From contig CAKOYU010000005.1 in NCBI GenBank assembly GCA_934130975.1, positions 39,703 to 103,702 on the forward strand: a stretch of 64,000 nucleotides of DNA, in the 5' to 3' direction. Each line of letters opens with the position of its first letter. Positions within the stretch are counted from its first letter, which is position 1. Below the pieces are notes generated by a model, which had not been told where the DNA came from, did not search any database, and worked only from the letters and a program-made list of their open reading frames with translations. Below are positions 27,515-36,455 of this stretch, in pieces. The translations under genes and the position numbers were made by a program. Source of the DNA: an uncultured Clostridia bacterium (GTDB taxonomy: Bacteria > Bacillota > Clostridia > TANB77 > CAG-508).

Positions 27515-27555
27515 ATAATGTGCAAAATGTATCAAATGTTTAACAGGAGAAAAAG

Positions 27556-28032
27556 ATGAAAAAGAAAAAAGTATTATTTATATCAAGTACGGGTGGTCAT
27601 TTTAATGAATTGCAACAGCTAAGTCCATTATTTGATAAATATGATTATCATATAATAACTGAAAAGGACAATGCTACTAAGGGAGCAAAAGAGAAATATG
27701 GTGATAAAATTTCTTATTTGCCATATGGTACAAGAAAAAAGTTGTTTAGATATATTTTTGTGTATTTTTATTTATGTTTAAAGACTATATATTTTTATTT
27801 TAAGATAAGACCTAAATATATAGTTACAACTGGTACGCATACGGCAGGTCCTATGTGCTATTTAGGTAAATTATTTGGTAGTAAAATCATTTATATTGAG
27901 ACTTTTGCTAATAGAAATAGAAAAACTGCTACTGGAAGATTGATATATCCTATTGCTGATTTGTTTATTGTGCAGTGGGAGGAAATGCTTAAAATTTATC
28001 CTAAGGCTGTATATGGAGGTGCGATTTATTAA
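27556..28032 (+). CDS. Alg14-like glycosyltransferase subunit
   Basis: The 158-residue protein starts with the nucleotide-binding loop FISSTGGHFNEL (residues ~8-19). It has a basic hydrophobic stretch (~60-85, membrane-associating), TTGTHTAGPMCYLGKLFGSK and IETFANRN, as in Alg14/PssD/Cps14F proteins. These serve as membrane-docking and acceptor-binding partners of an Alg13-type catalytic subunit. The next gene starts within its stop codon (TAATG overlap) and is that partner, so the two form a split GT28 glycosyltransferase for a surface polysaccharide or glycolipid. No polysaccharide cluster is nearby; the sugar is unknown. Confidence 0.85.
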   Translation: MKKKKVLFISSTGGHFNELQQLSPLFDKYDYHIITEKDNATKGAKEKYGDKISYLPYGTRKKLFRYIFVYFYLCLKTIYFYFKIRPKYIVTTGTHTAGPMCYLGKLFGSKIIYIETFANRNRKTATGRLIYPIADLFIVQWEEMLKIYPKAVYGGAIY

Positions 28033-28511
28033 TGATATTGGTTATGTTAGGAACACAAAATAATAGTTTTCACAGATTATTAGAGGAAATTGATAGACTA
28101 ATAGAGAGCGGGAAGATTAATGATGAAGTAATTGTGCAAGCTGGTTATACTAAATATGAGTCACAAAATATGAAAGTTATTGATTTTGTATCAAATGATG
28201 AAATAGAAAAATTTGAACAGCAAGCTGATTGTATAATAACTCATGGTGGTGTTGGATCAATAATTGGTTCAATTGAAAAGGGAAAAAAAGTAATTGCTGT
28301 TCCAAGATTGAAACAGTATGGAGAGCATGTAAATGATCATCAGTTGGATATTGTAGAGTCTTTTGATAAATTGGGTTATATTATTGGAATTACTGATGTT
28401 TCGCAATTAGAGGAGGCTTTACAAAGAGTGAAAGTGTTTGAACCAAAGAAATATATTCAAAATACAGGTAATATTATTAAAATTGTAGAGAATTTTATTG
28501 ATAATAATTAG
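28032..28511 (+). CDS. Alg13-like glycosyltransferase catalytic subunit
   Basis: The 159-residue protein matches the C-terminal nucleotide-sugar-binding half of GT28 enzymes (PssE/Cps14G/Alg13): VMLGTQNNSFHRLLEEID at the N-terminus and THGGVGSIIGSIEKGKKVI, then VPRLKQYGEHVNDHQ, the donor site. It begins 1 bp before the end of the Alg14-like gene, so synthesis of the two subunits is coupled. Repeat B6 starts at its stop codon. Confidence 0.87.
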   Translation: MILVMLGTQNNSFHRLLEEIDRLIESGKINDEVIVQAGYTKYESQNMKVIDFVSNDEIEKFEQQADCIITHGGVGSIIGSIEKGKKVIAVPRLKQYGEHVNDHQLDIVESFDKLGYIIGITDVSQLEEALQRVKVFEPKKYIQNTGNIIKIVENFIDNN

Positions 28512-28582
28512 AACATTTGAAACGTTTCTCAAATGTACCTTAAATTTAAATGGAACATTTAAGAACCGGTCCCAAATGTTCT
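28511..28582 (+). repeat. Repeat B6 (degenerate)
   Basis: GAACATTTGAAACGTTTCTC on the left and AAGAACCGGTCCCAAATGTT on the right pair through GAACATTT/AAATGTTC. Only the right side keeps the canonical word. Confidence 0.7.
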
Positions 28583-28654
28583 ACTACTAATAAAAATTTA
28601 CAAAAAATTTACAAAGAACAGAAAAAGAAAGAAATAATAAGAAAAGAGATAGAA

Positions 28655-28690
28655 AAGCAGAAAAAAACAAAATTTTCTGCTTAATTTTTT
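28655..28690 (+). terminator. Terminator upstream of ftsE
   Basis: Stem AAGCAGAAAA/TTTTCTGCTT, then AATTTTTTG. Confidence 0.7.
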
Positions 28691-28701
28691 GTCAATAAGT
28701 G

Positions 28702-28730
28702 TTGCAAAAAAGAAGTATTATTGATATGAT
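28702..28730 (+). promoter_or_regulatory. Promoter for the ftsEX operon
   Basis: TTGCAA, a 17-bp spacer and TATGAT, just past the preceding terminator. Confidence 0.55.
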
Positions 28731-28796
28731 ATGTAAGAATGAAAAGAACAAAGTGAGAACATAAAAAATATAAATAAAGAAAAGGAAAAAAGTAAA

Positions 28797-29483
28797 ATGA
28801 TAGAGTTTAAAAACGTAAGCAAAAAATATAGTACAGGTACAGAAGCAGTAAAAAATGCAAGTTTTAGAATTAATAAAGGAGACTTTGCATTTCTAGTAGG
28901 AACATCAGGAAGTGGAAAATCAACATTAATTAAATTAATATTAAAAGAAGAAGAACCAACATCAGGAAATATCATAATAAATGGAAAAGATACAACATTT
29001 TTAAAGAAAAGTAAAGTTCCATATTTACGTAGAAGTATGGGAGTTGTATTTCAAGACTTCAGATTATTGCCAGATAAAACAGTATACGAAAATGTAGCAT
29101 TTGCAATGTATATAGTAAAAGCTACTCCAAGGCATATCCGTAGACAAGTTCCAATGGTATTGTCATTAGTAGGATTAAGCGGAAAAGCAAAAATGTATCC
29201 AAATGAGCTATCAGGAGGAGAACAACAAAGAGTTGCATTAGCAAGAGCATTGGTAAATAATCCATCAATGCTAATTGCAGACGAGCCAACAGGAAACTTA
29301 GACCCAGATACTGCATGGGATATAATGAGCTTATTAAACGAAATAAACATGAGAGGAACAACTGTAGTAGTAGCAACACACGCCAAAGACATAGTGGATC
29401 AAATGAAGAAAAGAGTTATACACATACATAAAGGCGTAATTGTAAAAGATGATGAAAAAGGTGGGTATGATTGTGAGATTTAA
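28797..29483 (+). CDS. ftsE: Cell division ATP-binding protein FtsE
   Basis: FtsE is the ATPase of the FtsEX complex, which controls wall hydrolases in trans. The 228-residue ABC protein has Walker A VGTSGSGKST, Q-loop VFQDFRLLP, signature LSGGEQQRVALARAL and Walker B MLIADEPTGNLD, then the H-loop in VVATHAKD. It is first in a tight operon running through ftsX, two coiled-coil M23 proteins, a CtpA-like protease and pgsA. This fits the known FtsEX-CwlO/EnvC pattern of activating M23 or NlpC/P60 hydrolases. Confidence 0.95.
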   Translation: MIEFKNVSKKYSTGTEAVKNASFRINKGDFAFLVGTSGSGKSTLIKLILKEEEPTSGNIIINGKDTTFLKKSKVPYLRRSMGVVFQDFRLLPDKTVYENVAFAMYIVKATPRHIRRQVPMVLSLVGLSGKAKMYPNELSGGEQQRVALARALVNNPSMLIADEPTGNLDPDTAWDIMSLLNEINMRGTTVVVATHAKDIVDQMKKRVIHIHKGVIVKDDEKGGYDCEI

Positions 29484-30366
29484 TGTATTAAATTATTTAA
29501 TAGGAGAAGGAATTAGAAATTTATTTAAAAATAAAAAATCAACAATGTCATCATTAATGATAATGTGTGCAACAATGTTGATATTTGGACTATTTTTCGT
29601 AATAGGAGAAAATTTAAATGCATTTGTAGAAAATGTAGCAGATGCACAAGAAATTAGGGTAATAATAGATAATGATGCAACAGATAGCGAAATTGAAGAA
29701 GTTGGAAACGAAATACTTGGAATAGAAGGAGTAAAAAGTGCAGAATTTGTTTCAAAAGATGAAGCTTTAGATTATATGAAAGATATGTTAGGAGATGACT
29801 TATTAGAGGGATATTCAGAAAGAAATATATTATCTGCAGCATATAATGTAACATTAACAGATTTGAAATTAAATAATGATGTACAAGATAGTATAAATCA
29901 ACTTCCACATGTAAAGAAAATAGTATCAAGTAATCAAGTAATATCACAAATAATCAGCTTGGCAAAAGGAGTTAGAATAATAACTGCAGGAATATTAGCA
30001 TTATTGATAGTAATATCAGTATCAATAATAACAAATACAATAAAATTAGCAGTACATTCAAGAAGAAAAGAAATTTCAATAATGAAATATGTAGGAGCAA
30101 CAAATAGTTTTATTAGATGGCCATTTTTAGTAGAAGGTATAATAATAGGAATTGTATCTGGATTATTATCAGTTGCACTAATAGGTGGAGCATATACAGG
30201 AATTGCACATAAATTAGCAGAAACATCATTCTTACAAATGGCAAATTGGACATTACTAAACTTCTCAGATATGTTCAATTTGATATTAATAGTATATTTA
30301 GGATTAGGAATAGGAATTGGTATATTAGGAAGTAGTATATCAATGAGAAAATATCTAGAAGTTTAA
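29473..30366 (+). CDS. ftsX: Cell division protein FtsX
   Basis: FtsX is the membrane partner of FtsE; ATP hydrolysis is thought to reshape its outside loop to activate a peptidoglycan hydrolase. The 297-residue protein has four transmembrane helices, the first at ~25-47 and the others in the C-terminal half. An outside domain (~48-165) is rich in D and E. The conserved ITNTIKLAVHSRRKEISIMKYVG (given here in part) precedes helix 3. GTG at 29473 sits 8 bp after AAGGTGG; ATGs at 29467 and 29449 are alternatives. It overlaps the end of ftsE by 11 bp. Confidence 0.93.
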   Translation: MRFNVLNYLIGEGIRNLFKNKKSTMSSLMIMCATMLIFGLFFVIGENLNAFVENVADAQEIRVIIDNDATDSEIEEVGNEILGIEGVKSAEFVSKDEALDYMKDMLGDDLLEGYSERNILSAAYNVTLTDLKLNNDVQDSINQLPHVKKIVSSNQVISQIISLAKGVRIITAGILALLIVISVSIITNTIKLAVHSRRKEISIMKYVGATNSFIRWPFLVEGIIIGIVSGLLSVALIGGAYTGIAHKLAETSFLQMANWTLLNFSDMFNLILIVYLGLGIGIGILGSSISMRKYLEV

Positions 30367-30389
30367 TAGAGAGGGTGAAAGGTAGAAGA

Positions 30390-31589
30390 ATGCGTAGGCT
30401 TATAACAATAATTTTAATATTAATAATAACTTGTAGCCTATGTATTTGCACACACGCACAAGACCTTACAGAATTACAAGAACAATCAAGTCAATTAACA
30501 CAGGCAATAGATGAATCTAACAATAGATTGCAAGCAGTTCAAGATGAGCTTTCTACAAATATGCAAGAATTGCAAGATTTAGATAATCAGATTGCACAAT
30601 CACAAAATGAACTAAATAATATTAATACAGACATAAATGACTTGATGAAGCAAATAACTGAAAACGAAGAAAAACTTAACAAAACACAAGCAGAATTTGA
30701 TAAAATTCAAGATTTATTAGATGCAAGAATTATAAAAATGTATGAAACTCCTAAATTTGAGTTTTTACAAGTAATATTGGCATCTAAAAATGCAACAGAG
30801 TTTTTATCAACATATTATGCAATGAAAGAATTAGCAGAATATGATAAAGAATTATTAGATACAGTAAGAAAACAAAAAGAAGAAATAGAAACAACCAAAA
30901 AAATACTTGCAGAGAAAAAAAGACAGGTTGTTGCAAGTAAACAAACACAACAGAAAAAAGCCCAAGTGTTAGCAAATACAAAGAAAATGAGGCAGTATTA
31001 TATAAGCAAATTATCAATAGAAGAACAAGAGTTACAAGCGAAAATTGATGATTATAATAATCAAGTGGAAACAATAGAAGCTGAGATAAAATTAATGGCA
31101 TTAAATAGTGTTAGTGCAGATTATATTGGAGGGGCACTAACTTGGCCAATACCAGGATACAACACAATTACTTCTGAGTTTGGAATGAGGGTTCATCCTA
31201 TAACAGGAGCATATAAGTTACATACTGGCACAGATATAGGAGCACCAATGGGAGCGGACTTTGTTGCAATGGGTAAAGGTGTTGTAACAAAAGCATCTAT
31301 GACTCCTGCATATGGAAATATGGTAATAATTGACCATGGAGGAGGAGTTCAAACATTATATGCGCATGGCAGTGAAATTTTAGTACAAGTAGGACAAGAA
31401 GTTGAAGCTGGTACACCAGTCTTAAAAGTGGGGTCAACAGGTTATTCTACAGGACCACATGCTCATTTTGAAATAAGAATAAATGGACAACCAGTAAATC
31501 CAATGGATTATTTATTAAATAAAGATGAGTTACAAAAAATCACTCAAAAGAACGAAAACAACCAAGAAGAAACAAATGTTGAAGAATAA
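30390..31589 (+). CDS. EnvC-like secreted coiled-coil M23 peptidase (first copy)
   Basis: The 399-residue protein has a signal peptide (residues 1-24, ending CTHAQ). A long coiled coil of Q/N/E-rich heptads (~25-230) and a C-terminal M23 domain (~250-385) follow. Zinc motifs are HTGTDIG and HAHFEIR. This is the CwlO/EnvC-like plan of FtsEX-dependent hydrolases or hydrolase activators. Intact ligands suggest it is itself an endopeptidase. The ATG at 30390 follows GAAAGG. It sits 23 bp after ftsX and 27 bp before a second protein of the same plan. Confidence 0.9.
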   Translation: MRRLITIILILIITCSLCICTHAQDLTELQEQSSQLTQAIDESNNRLQAVQDELSTNMQELQDLDNQIAQSQNELNNINTDINDLMKQITENEEKLNKTQAEFDKIQDLLDARIIKMYETPKFEFLQVILASKNATEFLSTYYAMKELAEYDKELLDTVRKQKEEIETTKKILAEKKRQVVASKQTQQKKAQVLANTKKMRQYYISKLSIEEQELQAKIDDYNNQVETIEAEIKLMALNSVSADYIGGALTWPIPGYNTITSEFGMRVHPITGAYKLHTGTDIGAPMGADFVAMGKGVVTKASMTPAYGNMVIIDHGGGVQTLYAHGSEILVQVGQEVEAGTPVLKVGSTGYSTGPHAHFEIRINGQPVNPMDYLLNKDELQKITQKNENNQEETNVEE

Positions 31590-31616
31590 AATATAATATA
31601 GAGAGGAAGAATTATA

Positions 31617-32915
31617 ATGAAAAAAACTTTAGCAAAAATAATTGGGGTTACAATAATAATGATATTACTTTTACAAAATTCACAAGTATTTGCAACTACA
31701 AAAAAAGAGTTAGAAAAACAAAAACAGGCAACTAAAAGTGAAGCAGAAAAGCAACAAGCTGAAAATAATAATAAAATAGATGAAGCGAAGGAAAAGAAAG
31801 AAGAAATTGCAAATGAGAAATCAGAAACAATGAAAACAGTAGAAAATCTTATATCTAAAATATCTGATGCTGAAACTGAAGTTGATGATTTGAATGATAA
31901 AGTAAAGAGCTTACAAACACAAATATCAAATAAAGAAAAAGACATACAACAAATGGAAGCAGAATATACTAAACAAGAAGAGTTGCTTGATACAAGAATT
32001 GTAGCAATATATGAAAGAAGTCAAACTTCATTTTTAGATGTTGTTTTAAATGCATCAAGTATGACAGATGCATTATCAAAATATTATGCAGCATCTGAAT
32101 TGTTTGAATCTGATAAAGAGTTAATTCAGTCTACAAAAGACCAAAAGGCTAAAATTGAAAACGAAAAAACTGAATTAGAAAATAATAAAAAAGATTTAGA
32201 TTCATCATTAGCTGAACAAAAAACAAAAGTTAATGAATTGCAATCATTAAAAAGCGAAAAACAAAGTTATGCCGATAAATTAACACAAGATGAAAAGGCT
32301 GTACAAAAAGAAATTGAAGAATTGCAAGCAGATAATAAACAAATTGAAGCAGATGTAAAAGCTGCAGAAAAGAAATTTGCAGCACAAATAGCAGAGTTAG
32401 AAAAACAAAATGCTTCAAATAATAGTGGAAAAAACAATAATAGCAATAGTAGTAATAACAATAGTTCAAATTCAGGAGGAAATACATCTTCTGGTTCAGG
32501 ATATTTTATGAGACCGATATCAGGAGGTTCAATATCAGCAAATGGTTATTATCCATCAAGTGGAAAATTCCATGGAGCTATAGATTATGCTGTATCACCT
32601 GGAACAACGGTTATGGCAGCTGCTGATGGTGTAGTAATGTCAACAGCAGATTTAACTTCAAGTTATGGAACTAATGTTGTAATAAGACATGCAAATGGAA
32701 CGCAAACATATTATGGGCATGGAACTAGAGGTTCTATATGTGTAAGACCTGGACAGATAGTAAAAAAAGGTGAAAAAATAATGCTAAGTGGCAGTACAGG
32801 AAATTCATCTGGACCACATTTGCATTTTGAAGTAAGAGTATCACCATATAGTTATAAATATAGTGCAACAGCTTATGGGCAAGACAGTAGAGTAGATCCA
32901 AATAGATATATGTAA
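31617..32915 (+). CDS. EnvC-like secreted coiled-coil M23 peptidase (second copy)
   Basis: 432 residues: signal peptide (~1-25, QVFAT), coiled coil (~27-265), a low-complexity N/S linker (~266-295) and an M23 domain (~298-432) with HGAIDYA and HLHFEVR zinc motifs. It shares the SFLDVVLNASSMTDALSKYY-type membrane-distal segment with the first copy (there FEFLQVILASKNATEFLSTYY, in part). It is therefore a diverged tandem paralogue. The linker distinguishes it and may let it reach further into the wall. GAGAGGAAGAATTATA precedes ATG. Confidence 0.9.
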   Translation: MKKTLAKIIGVTIIMILLLQNSQVFATTKKELEKQKQATKSEAEKQQAENNNKIDEAKEKKEEIANEKSETMKTVENLISKISDAETEVDDLNDKVKSLQTQISNKEKDIQQMEAEYTKQEELLDTRIVAIYERSQTSFLDVVLNASSMTDALSKYYAASELFESDKELIQSTKDQKAKIENEKTELENNKKDLDSSLAEQKTKVNELQSLKSEKQSYADKLTQDEKAVQKEIEELQADNKQIEADVKAAEKKFAAQIAELEKQNASNNSGKNNNSNSSNNNSSNSGGNTSSGSGYFMRPISGGSISANGYYPSSGKFHGAIDYAVSPGTTVMAAADGVVMSTADLTSSYGTNVVIRHANGTQTYYGHGTRGSICVRPGQIVKKGEKIMLSGSTGNSSGPHLHFEVRVSPYSYKYSATAYGQDSRVDPNRYM

Positions 32916-32942
32916 ATTAAATTTAGAAAGGCAATTTAAAGC

Positions 32943-34178
32943 ATGGAAGAAGATAAATATTTAAAAAGACAAAGATTTTATAAAACAGTAATGTTAGTAA
33001 TATTAACAGTATTTTTAACATTTATATTTACAACAATATATATAACAAATAAATATGGTCTAGGAGATGGAAACCAAACAATATCATCATTGTTTGGTAC
33101 TTCATCATCAAGTGACGATAAACTAACAAAATCTCTAAAAAACATAAAAAGCTTGTTAAAAAAATATTATTTAAATGATATAGATGAAGATAAAGCTATT
33201 GATGGAGCAATAGAAGGATATGTAGCGGCTTTAGGAGATAAATATACTGAATATATTCCTAAAGATGAGATGGAAGAATATACGCAAAATTTGATGGGAA
33301 ATTATGTTGGAATTGGTATATATATGGCAAAAAATACTAAAGATAATACAATAGTTGTAATATCGCCAATTAAATATAGCCCAGCAGAAGAAGCTGGAAT
33401 ACTTCCTGGAGATATAATCAAGAAAATAGATGGAACTGAATATAATGGAGACAGTATGGATGCTGCTGCAAACAATATAAAAGGTGTAGAAGGTTCAACT
33501 GTAAAATTAGAGATTCAAAGAGGTCAAGAAATAAAAACATTTGAAATAACAAGAAAAAAAATAACAACAAATCCAGTAGTTGCAGAAAAATTAGAAAATA
33601 ATATAGGATACCTAGAAGTGTCAAGTTTTGACGAAAATACAGCTGAGAATTTTAAAACAAAATATGAAGAATTAAAATCACAAGGAATAACATCATTGAT
33701 TATAGATTTAAGAAATAATGGTGGAGGACTAGTAGAAGAAGCTTTAAAAATTGCTGATTATATTGTGCCAAAAGATAAAGAACTTTTAGTAACTATTGAT
33801 AAAGATAAAAAAGAAAAGGTTGAGAAATCTAAAGAAGATGTTTTAATAGATATGCCAATAGTTGTACTTGTAAATAAAAATTCTGCAAGTTCATCAGAAA
33901 TTTTAGCAGGAGCACTTAAAGACTTAAATGAAGCAACAATAGTTGGAAATACAACATATGGAAAAGGTGTAATTCAACAATTATTACAACTTAGAGATGG
34001 AGCTGGTTTAAAAGTTACAGTTGAAGAATATTATACACCAAATAGAACTAAAATTAATGGTGTGGGAATAGAACCAAACGAAAAAGTGGATTTACCAGAA
34101 AGTGTTGAAAACCCATTATCAGTTGAAAGAAAAGATGATACACAATTACAAAAAGCAATGGAAATATTAAATAAATAA
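32943..34178 (+). CDS. S41 C-terminal processing peptidase, CtpA-like
   Basis: The 411-residue protease has a signal anchor (~13-35) and an N-terminal helical domain. A PDZ domain (~115-195, SPAEEAGILPGDIIKKIDG) and the S41 catalytic core follow. The catalytic serine lies in NKNSASSSE (about residue 316) and the general-base lysine in TYGKGVIQQ (about residue 341). Homologues trim secreted or wall-linked proteins. Its place after two M23 hydrolases suggests it could control their level or activity, as Ctp proteases do for M23 enzymes in other bacteria (inference). Confidence 0.92.
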   Translation: MEEDKYLKRQRFYKTVMLVILTVFLTFIFTTIYITNKYGLGDGNQTISSLFGTSSSSDDKLTKSLKNIKSLLKKYYLNDIDEDKAIDGAIEGYVAALGDKYTEYIPKDEMEEYTQNLMGNYVGIGIYMAKNTKDNTIVVISPIKYSPAEEAGILPGDIIKKIDGTEYNGDSMDAAANNIKGVEGSTVKLEIQRGQEIKTFEITRKKITTNPVVAEKLENNIGYLEVSSFDENTAENFKTKYEELKSQGITSLIIDLRNNGGGLVEEALKIADYIVPKDKELLVTIDKDKKEKVEKSKEDVLIDMPIVVLVNKNSASSSEILAGALKDLNEATIVGNTTYGKGVIQQLLQLRDGAGLKVTVEEYYTPNRTKINGVGIEPNEKVDLPESVENPLSVERKDDTQLQKAMEILNK

Positions 34179-34210
34179 TGTACTAAACCTTGAGGAAGGA
34201 AAGAAATAAA

Positions 34211-34810
34211 ATGAAAATGAATTTAGCAAATAAATTAACAATATTTAGAATAATATTAGTGCCAATTATGGCAATAATCCCATATTTGAACTTACAAGGC
34301 GATTTTATGGGATTACCCCTAACATATTTTTGGATGCTAGTAATATTTATAGTTGCATCAATTACTGATAAATTAGATGGATATATTGCACGTTCAAGAA
34401 ATCAAGTTACTACTTTTGGTAAATTTTTAGATCCATTAGCTGATAAAATATTAGTATTAACAGCAATGGTATTGTTAGTAGAGTTAGGAAAAATACCTGC
34501 ATGGATACCTGTTATAGTGTTAGCAAGAGAATTCTTAGTTTCTGGATATAGATTAATTGCAGTAGAAAAAGGTGGTCAAGTTATTGCTGCTTCAATTTGG
34601 GGCAAATTGAAAACTGTAACTCAAATGTTAGCAATTATATTGATTATGTTTGATAGAAACAATTTCTGGGATTGCTTTAGAGGTGGATTAAATGGCGTAG
34701 ATTTTGCAATAAATCTAGTTGCTACAATATTACTTCTTATATCAGTAATTGCAACAATTTTCTCTGGTGCAGATTATATGAAAAATGGAAAAGAATTATT
34801 TAAAGACTAG
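34211..34810 (+). CDS. pgsA: CDP-diacylglycerol--glycerol-3-phosphate 3-phosphatidyltransferase
   Basis: PgsA makes phosphatidylglycerol phosphate, the precursor of phosphatidylglycerol and cardiolipin. The 199-residue membrane protein carries the full CDP-alcohol phosphotransferase signature DG-x2-AR-x8-G-x3-D-x3-D (DGYIARSRNQVTTFGKFLDP, continuing to AD) and about five transmembrane helices. The start at 34211 is set by the AGGAAGGAAAG site; ATG at 34217 is also possible. It closes the ftsEX operon, 32 bp after the protease, and is followed by element A3. Confidence 0.92.
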   Translation: MKMNLANKLTIFRIILVPIMAIIPYLNLQGDFMGLPLTYFWMLVIFIVASITDKLDGYIARSRNQVTTFGKFLDPLADKILVLTAMVLLVELGKIPAWIPVIVLAREFLVSGYRLIAVEKGGQVIAASIWGKLKTVTQMLAIILIMFDRNNFWDCFRGGLNGVDFAINLVATILLLISVIATIFSGADYMKNGKELFKD

Positions 34811-34820
34811 AATAATTTTC

Positions 34821-35030
34821 AATTTACAAGTTAGAAAGAATAAATTTATTTAGGAAGTTGATAATATATTGTTTTTTATACCTTGGTGTCGCAATCTACA
34901 TATTGAAAATTTATATGTTGATTGCTCCATATCGCATTCGCTTTGCTCATTTGGTCGCTTACGCGGTATTGCAAAACAATATATTATTAACTTCCTAAAA
35001 TCTATATAATTTAGTTCTAACTTGTAATTT
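34821..35030 (+). repeat. Element A, copy A3 inside a copy-specific palindrome
   Basis: Core 34858-34990. The left terminus has TTGATAATATATTG where the other copies have TTAATAAT, which still allows a G-U pair. Copy-specific complementarity follows with AGGAAG/CTTCCT and the distal pair AATTTACAAGTTAGA (34821-34835) against TCTAACTTGTAATTT (35016-35030), 14 of 15 matching. It lies between pgsA and the greA promoter. Confidence 0.85.
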
Positions 35031-35067
35031 ATAAATATCTAAAAAATGTAAAATTTTGAAAAATATC

Positions 35068-35096
35068 TTGACAAAAAATAAAAAATGAAGTATTAT
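35068..35096 (+). promoter_or_regulatory. Promoter and ~100-nt leader of greA
   Basis: TTGACA, a 17-bp spacer and TATTAT. The leader to 35200 has a small hairpin (AAAGGCGG with CGCTCTTT, 35113-35137) and GGTTCAACC, but matches no riboswitch I recognise. Confidence 0.7.
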
Positions 35097-35200
35097 ACTA
35101 ACTGTTAAATATAAAGGCGGCTACCAAGTCGCTCTTTATCGTATATACCATACAAAACAATGGTTCAACCGGAGTTTAGCTAGAAAGGAATGTGATTAAC

Positions 35201-35677
35201 ATGGAAGAAAAAGAAGTTATATTAACACAAGAAGGATATGACAAATTAGAAAAAGAATTAGAAAGATTAAGAACAGAAACAAGAACAGAAATAGCTGAAA
35301 GAATAAAAGTTGCTTTAGGATTTGGAGACTTATCAGAAAATTCAGAATATGATGAAGCCAAAAATGCACAAGCAGAAAATGAAGCAAAAATCGCAGAATT
35401 AGAAAATAAAATAAGATATGCCAAAATTATAGACGAAAGTGAAATTGATACAAAAACAGTACAAATAGGAAATACAGTAACTTTATATGATATAGAATTT
35501 GATGAAGAAGTAGAATATACTATAGTTGGTTCAACAGAAGTTAATTTAGCTGAAAATAAAATATCAAATGAATCACCAATAGGAAAAGCACTTTTAGGAG
35601 CTAAAAAAGGAGCTACAGTAGAAGTTCAAGCACCTGCAGGAGTTATAAAATACGAAATAAGAAAAATAAAAAAATAA
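35201..35677 (+). CDS. greA: Transcription elongation factor GreA
   Basis: GreA rescues backtracked RNA polymerase by stimulating transcript cleavage. The 158-residue protein has the N-terminal coiled coil with the family signature (LTQEGYDKLEKELERL and GDLSENSEYDEAKNAQ), whose tip acidic residues enter the polymerase. A C-terminal FKBP-like domain follows, with SPIGKALLGAKKGATVEV. ATG at 35201 follows AGAAAGGA; an in-frame GTG 9 bp upstream is less likely. Confidence 0.96.
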   Translation: MEEKEVILTQEGYDKLEKELERLRTETRTEIAERIKVALGFGDLSENSEYDEAKNAQAENEAKIAELENKIRYAKIIDESEIDTKTVQIGNTVTLYDIEFDEEVEYTIVGSTEVNLAENKISNESPIGKALLGAKKGATVEVQAPAGVIKYEIRKIKK

Positions 35678-35683
35678 AATGAA

Positions 35684-35718
35684 GAAATGTCAAAAATTTG
35701 TTTGACATTTCTTTTTTT
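35684..35718 (+). terminator. greA terminator
   Basis: GAAATGTCAA/TTGACATTTC stem followed by TTTTTTT. Its 3' arm contains the next promoter's -35 box. Confidence 0.8.
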
Positions 35719-35730
35719 GTATGATATTAT
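35702..35730 (+). promoter_or_regulatory. lexA promoter overlapping the greA terminator
   Basis: TTGACA (35702-35707), a 17-bp spacer and TATTAT (35725-35730). The -35 box is part of the terminator 3' arm and the T-run lies in the spacer. No GAAC-N4-GTTC LexA box was found nearby. Confidence 0.7.
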
Positions 35731-35760
35731 TATTTCATAGAAAAAGGAGAAGTGATGTAA

Positions 35761-36408
35761 ATGGGAACTAGAGCCGAAACTACTAGAAAGGAAAAAGCAA
35801 TACTAAAATTTATAGAAGAACAAGTAATAGAAAATGGATATCCACCATCAGTAAGAGAAATAGGAAAAGCAATAGGATTAAGCTCAACTGCAACAGTACA
35901 TGCATATTTAGCAAAATTAGAGAAACAAGGATTTATTAAAAAAGAAGACAAAAAAGGAAGAACATTAAAAGTAATAAAAGGAACAGATGGACAACCATTA
36001 AAAAGAGAAAGCAAAAACTTTTATGCACAAAGAGAGATGGTAGATGTACCAGTAATAGGAAGAATAACAGCTGGACAACCAATATTGGCAGTAGAAAACG
36101 TAACAGATACATTTCCTATTCCAATAGACTTTGTTGGAAATAGCGAAAGCTTTATGCTAACAGTAAGAGGAGAAAGCATGATTGAAGCTGGAATTTTAGA
36201 TGGAGACTATATATTAGTAAAAAAACAAAACAATGCTAATAATGGAGAAATAGTTGTAGCATTAATAGAAGATGAAGCAACAGTAAAAACATTTTATAAA
36301 GAAAATGGCCATATTCGTTTGCAACCAGAAAATCATACAATGGATCCAATAATAGTACCAGACTGCAAAATCTTAGGAAAAGTTGCAGGAGTATTTAGAA
36401 AAATGTAG
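35761..36408 (+). CDS. lexA: LexA repressor
   Basis: LexA represses SOS genes and cleaves itself when RecA filaments form. The 215-residue protein has an N-terminal winged helix (~1-68, YPPSVREIGKAIGLSSTATV) and a C-terminal S24 peptidase domain. The cleavage site A104-G105 lies in ITAGQPI. The catalytic dyad is Ser139 (RGESMIEAG) and Lys176 (ATVKTFY). An AAAAGGAGAAGTGATGTAA leader precedes ATG. It is monocistronic. Its own operator sequence could not be recognised by eye, so this lineage may use a different box. Confidence 0.95.
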   Translation: MGTRAETTRKEKAILKFIEEQVIENGYPPSVREIGKAIGLSSTATVHAYLAKLEKQGFIKKEDKKGRTLKVIKGTDGQPLKRESKNFYAQREMVDVPVIGRITAGQPILAVENVTDTFPIPIDFVGNSESFMLTVRGESMIEAGILDGDYILVKKQNNANNGEIVVALIEDEATVKTFYKENGHIRLQPENHTMDPIIVPDCKILGKVAGVFRKM

Positions 36409-36423
36409 TTAATAATTTTTGAC

Positions 36424-36455
36424 AAAATAGCAAGAATAATCTTGCTATTTTTTGT
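36424..36455 (+). terminator. lexA terminator
   Basis: AAAATAGCAAG/CTTGCTATTTT, 11-bp perfect stem with T-run. Confidence 0.8.

Noticed and set aside
35101..35200. Riboswitch in the greA leader
   Set aside because: Only a short hairpin is present; no known aptamer pattern and no terminator alternative.
35731..35760. LexA box in the lexA promoter
   Set aside because: No GAAC-N4-GTTC-like palindrome was found between 35700 and 35760.
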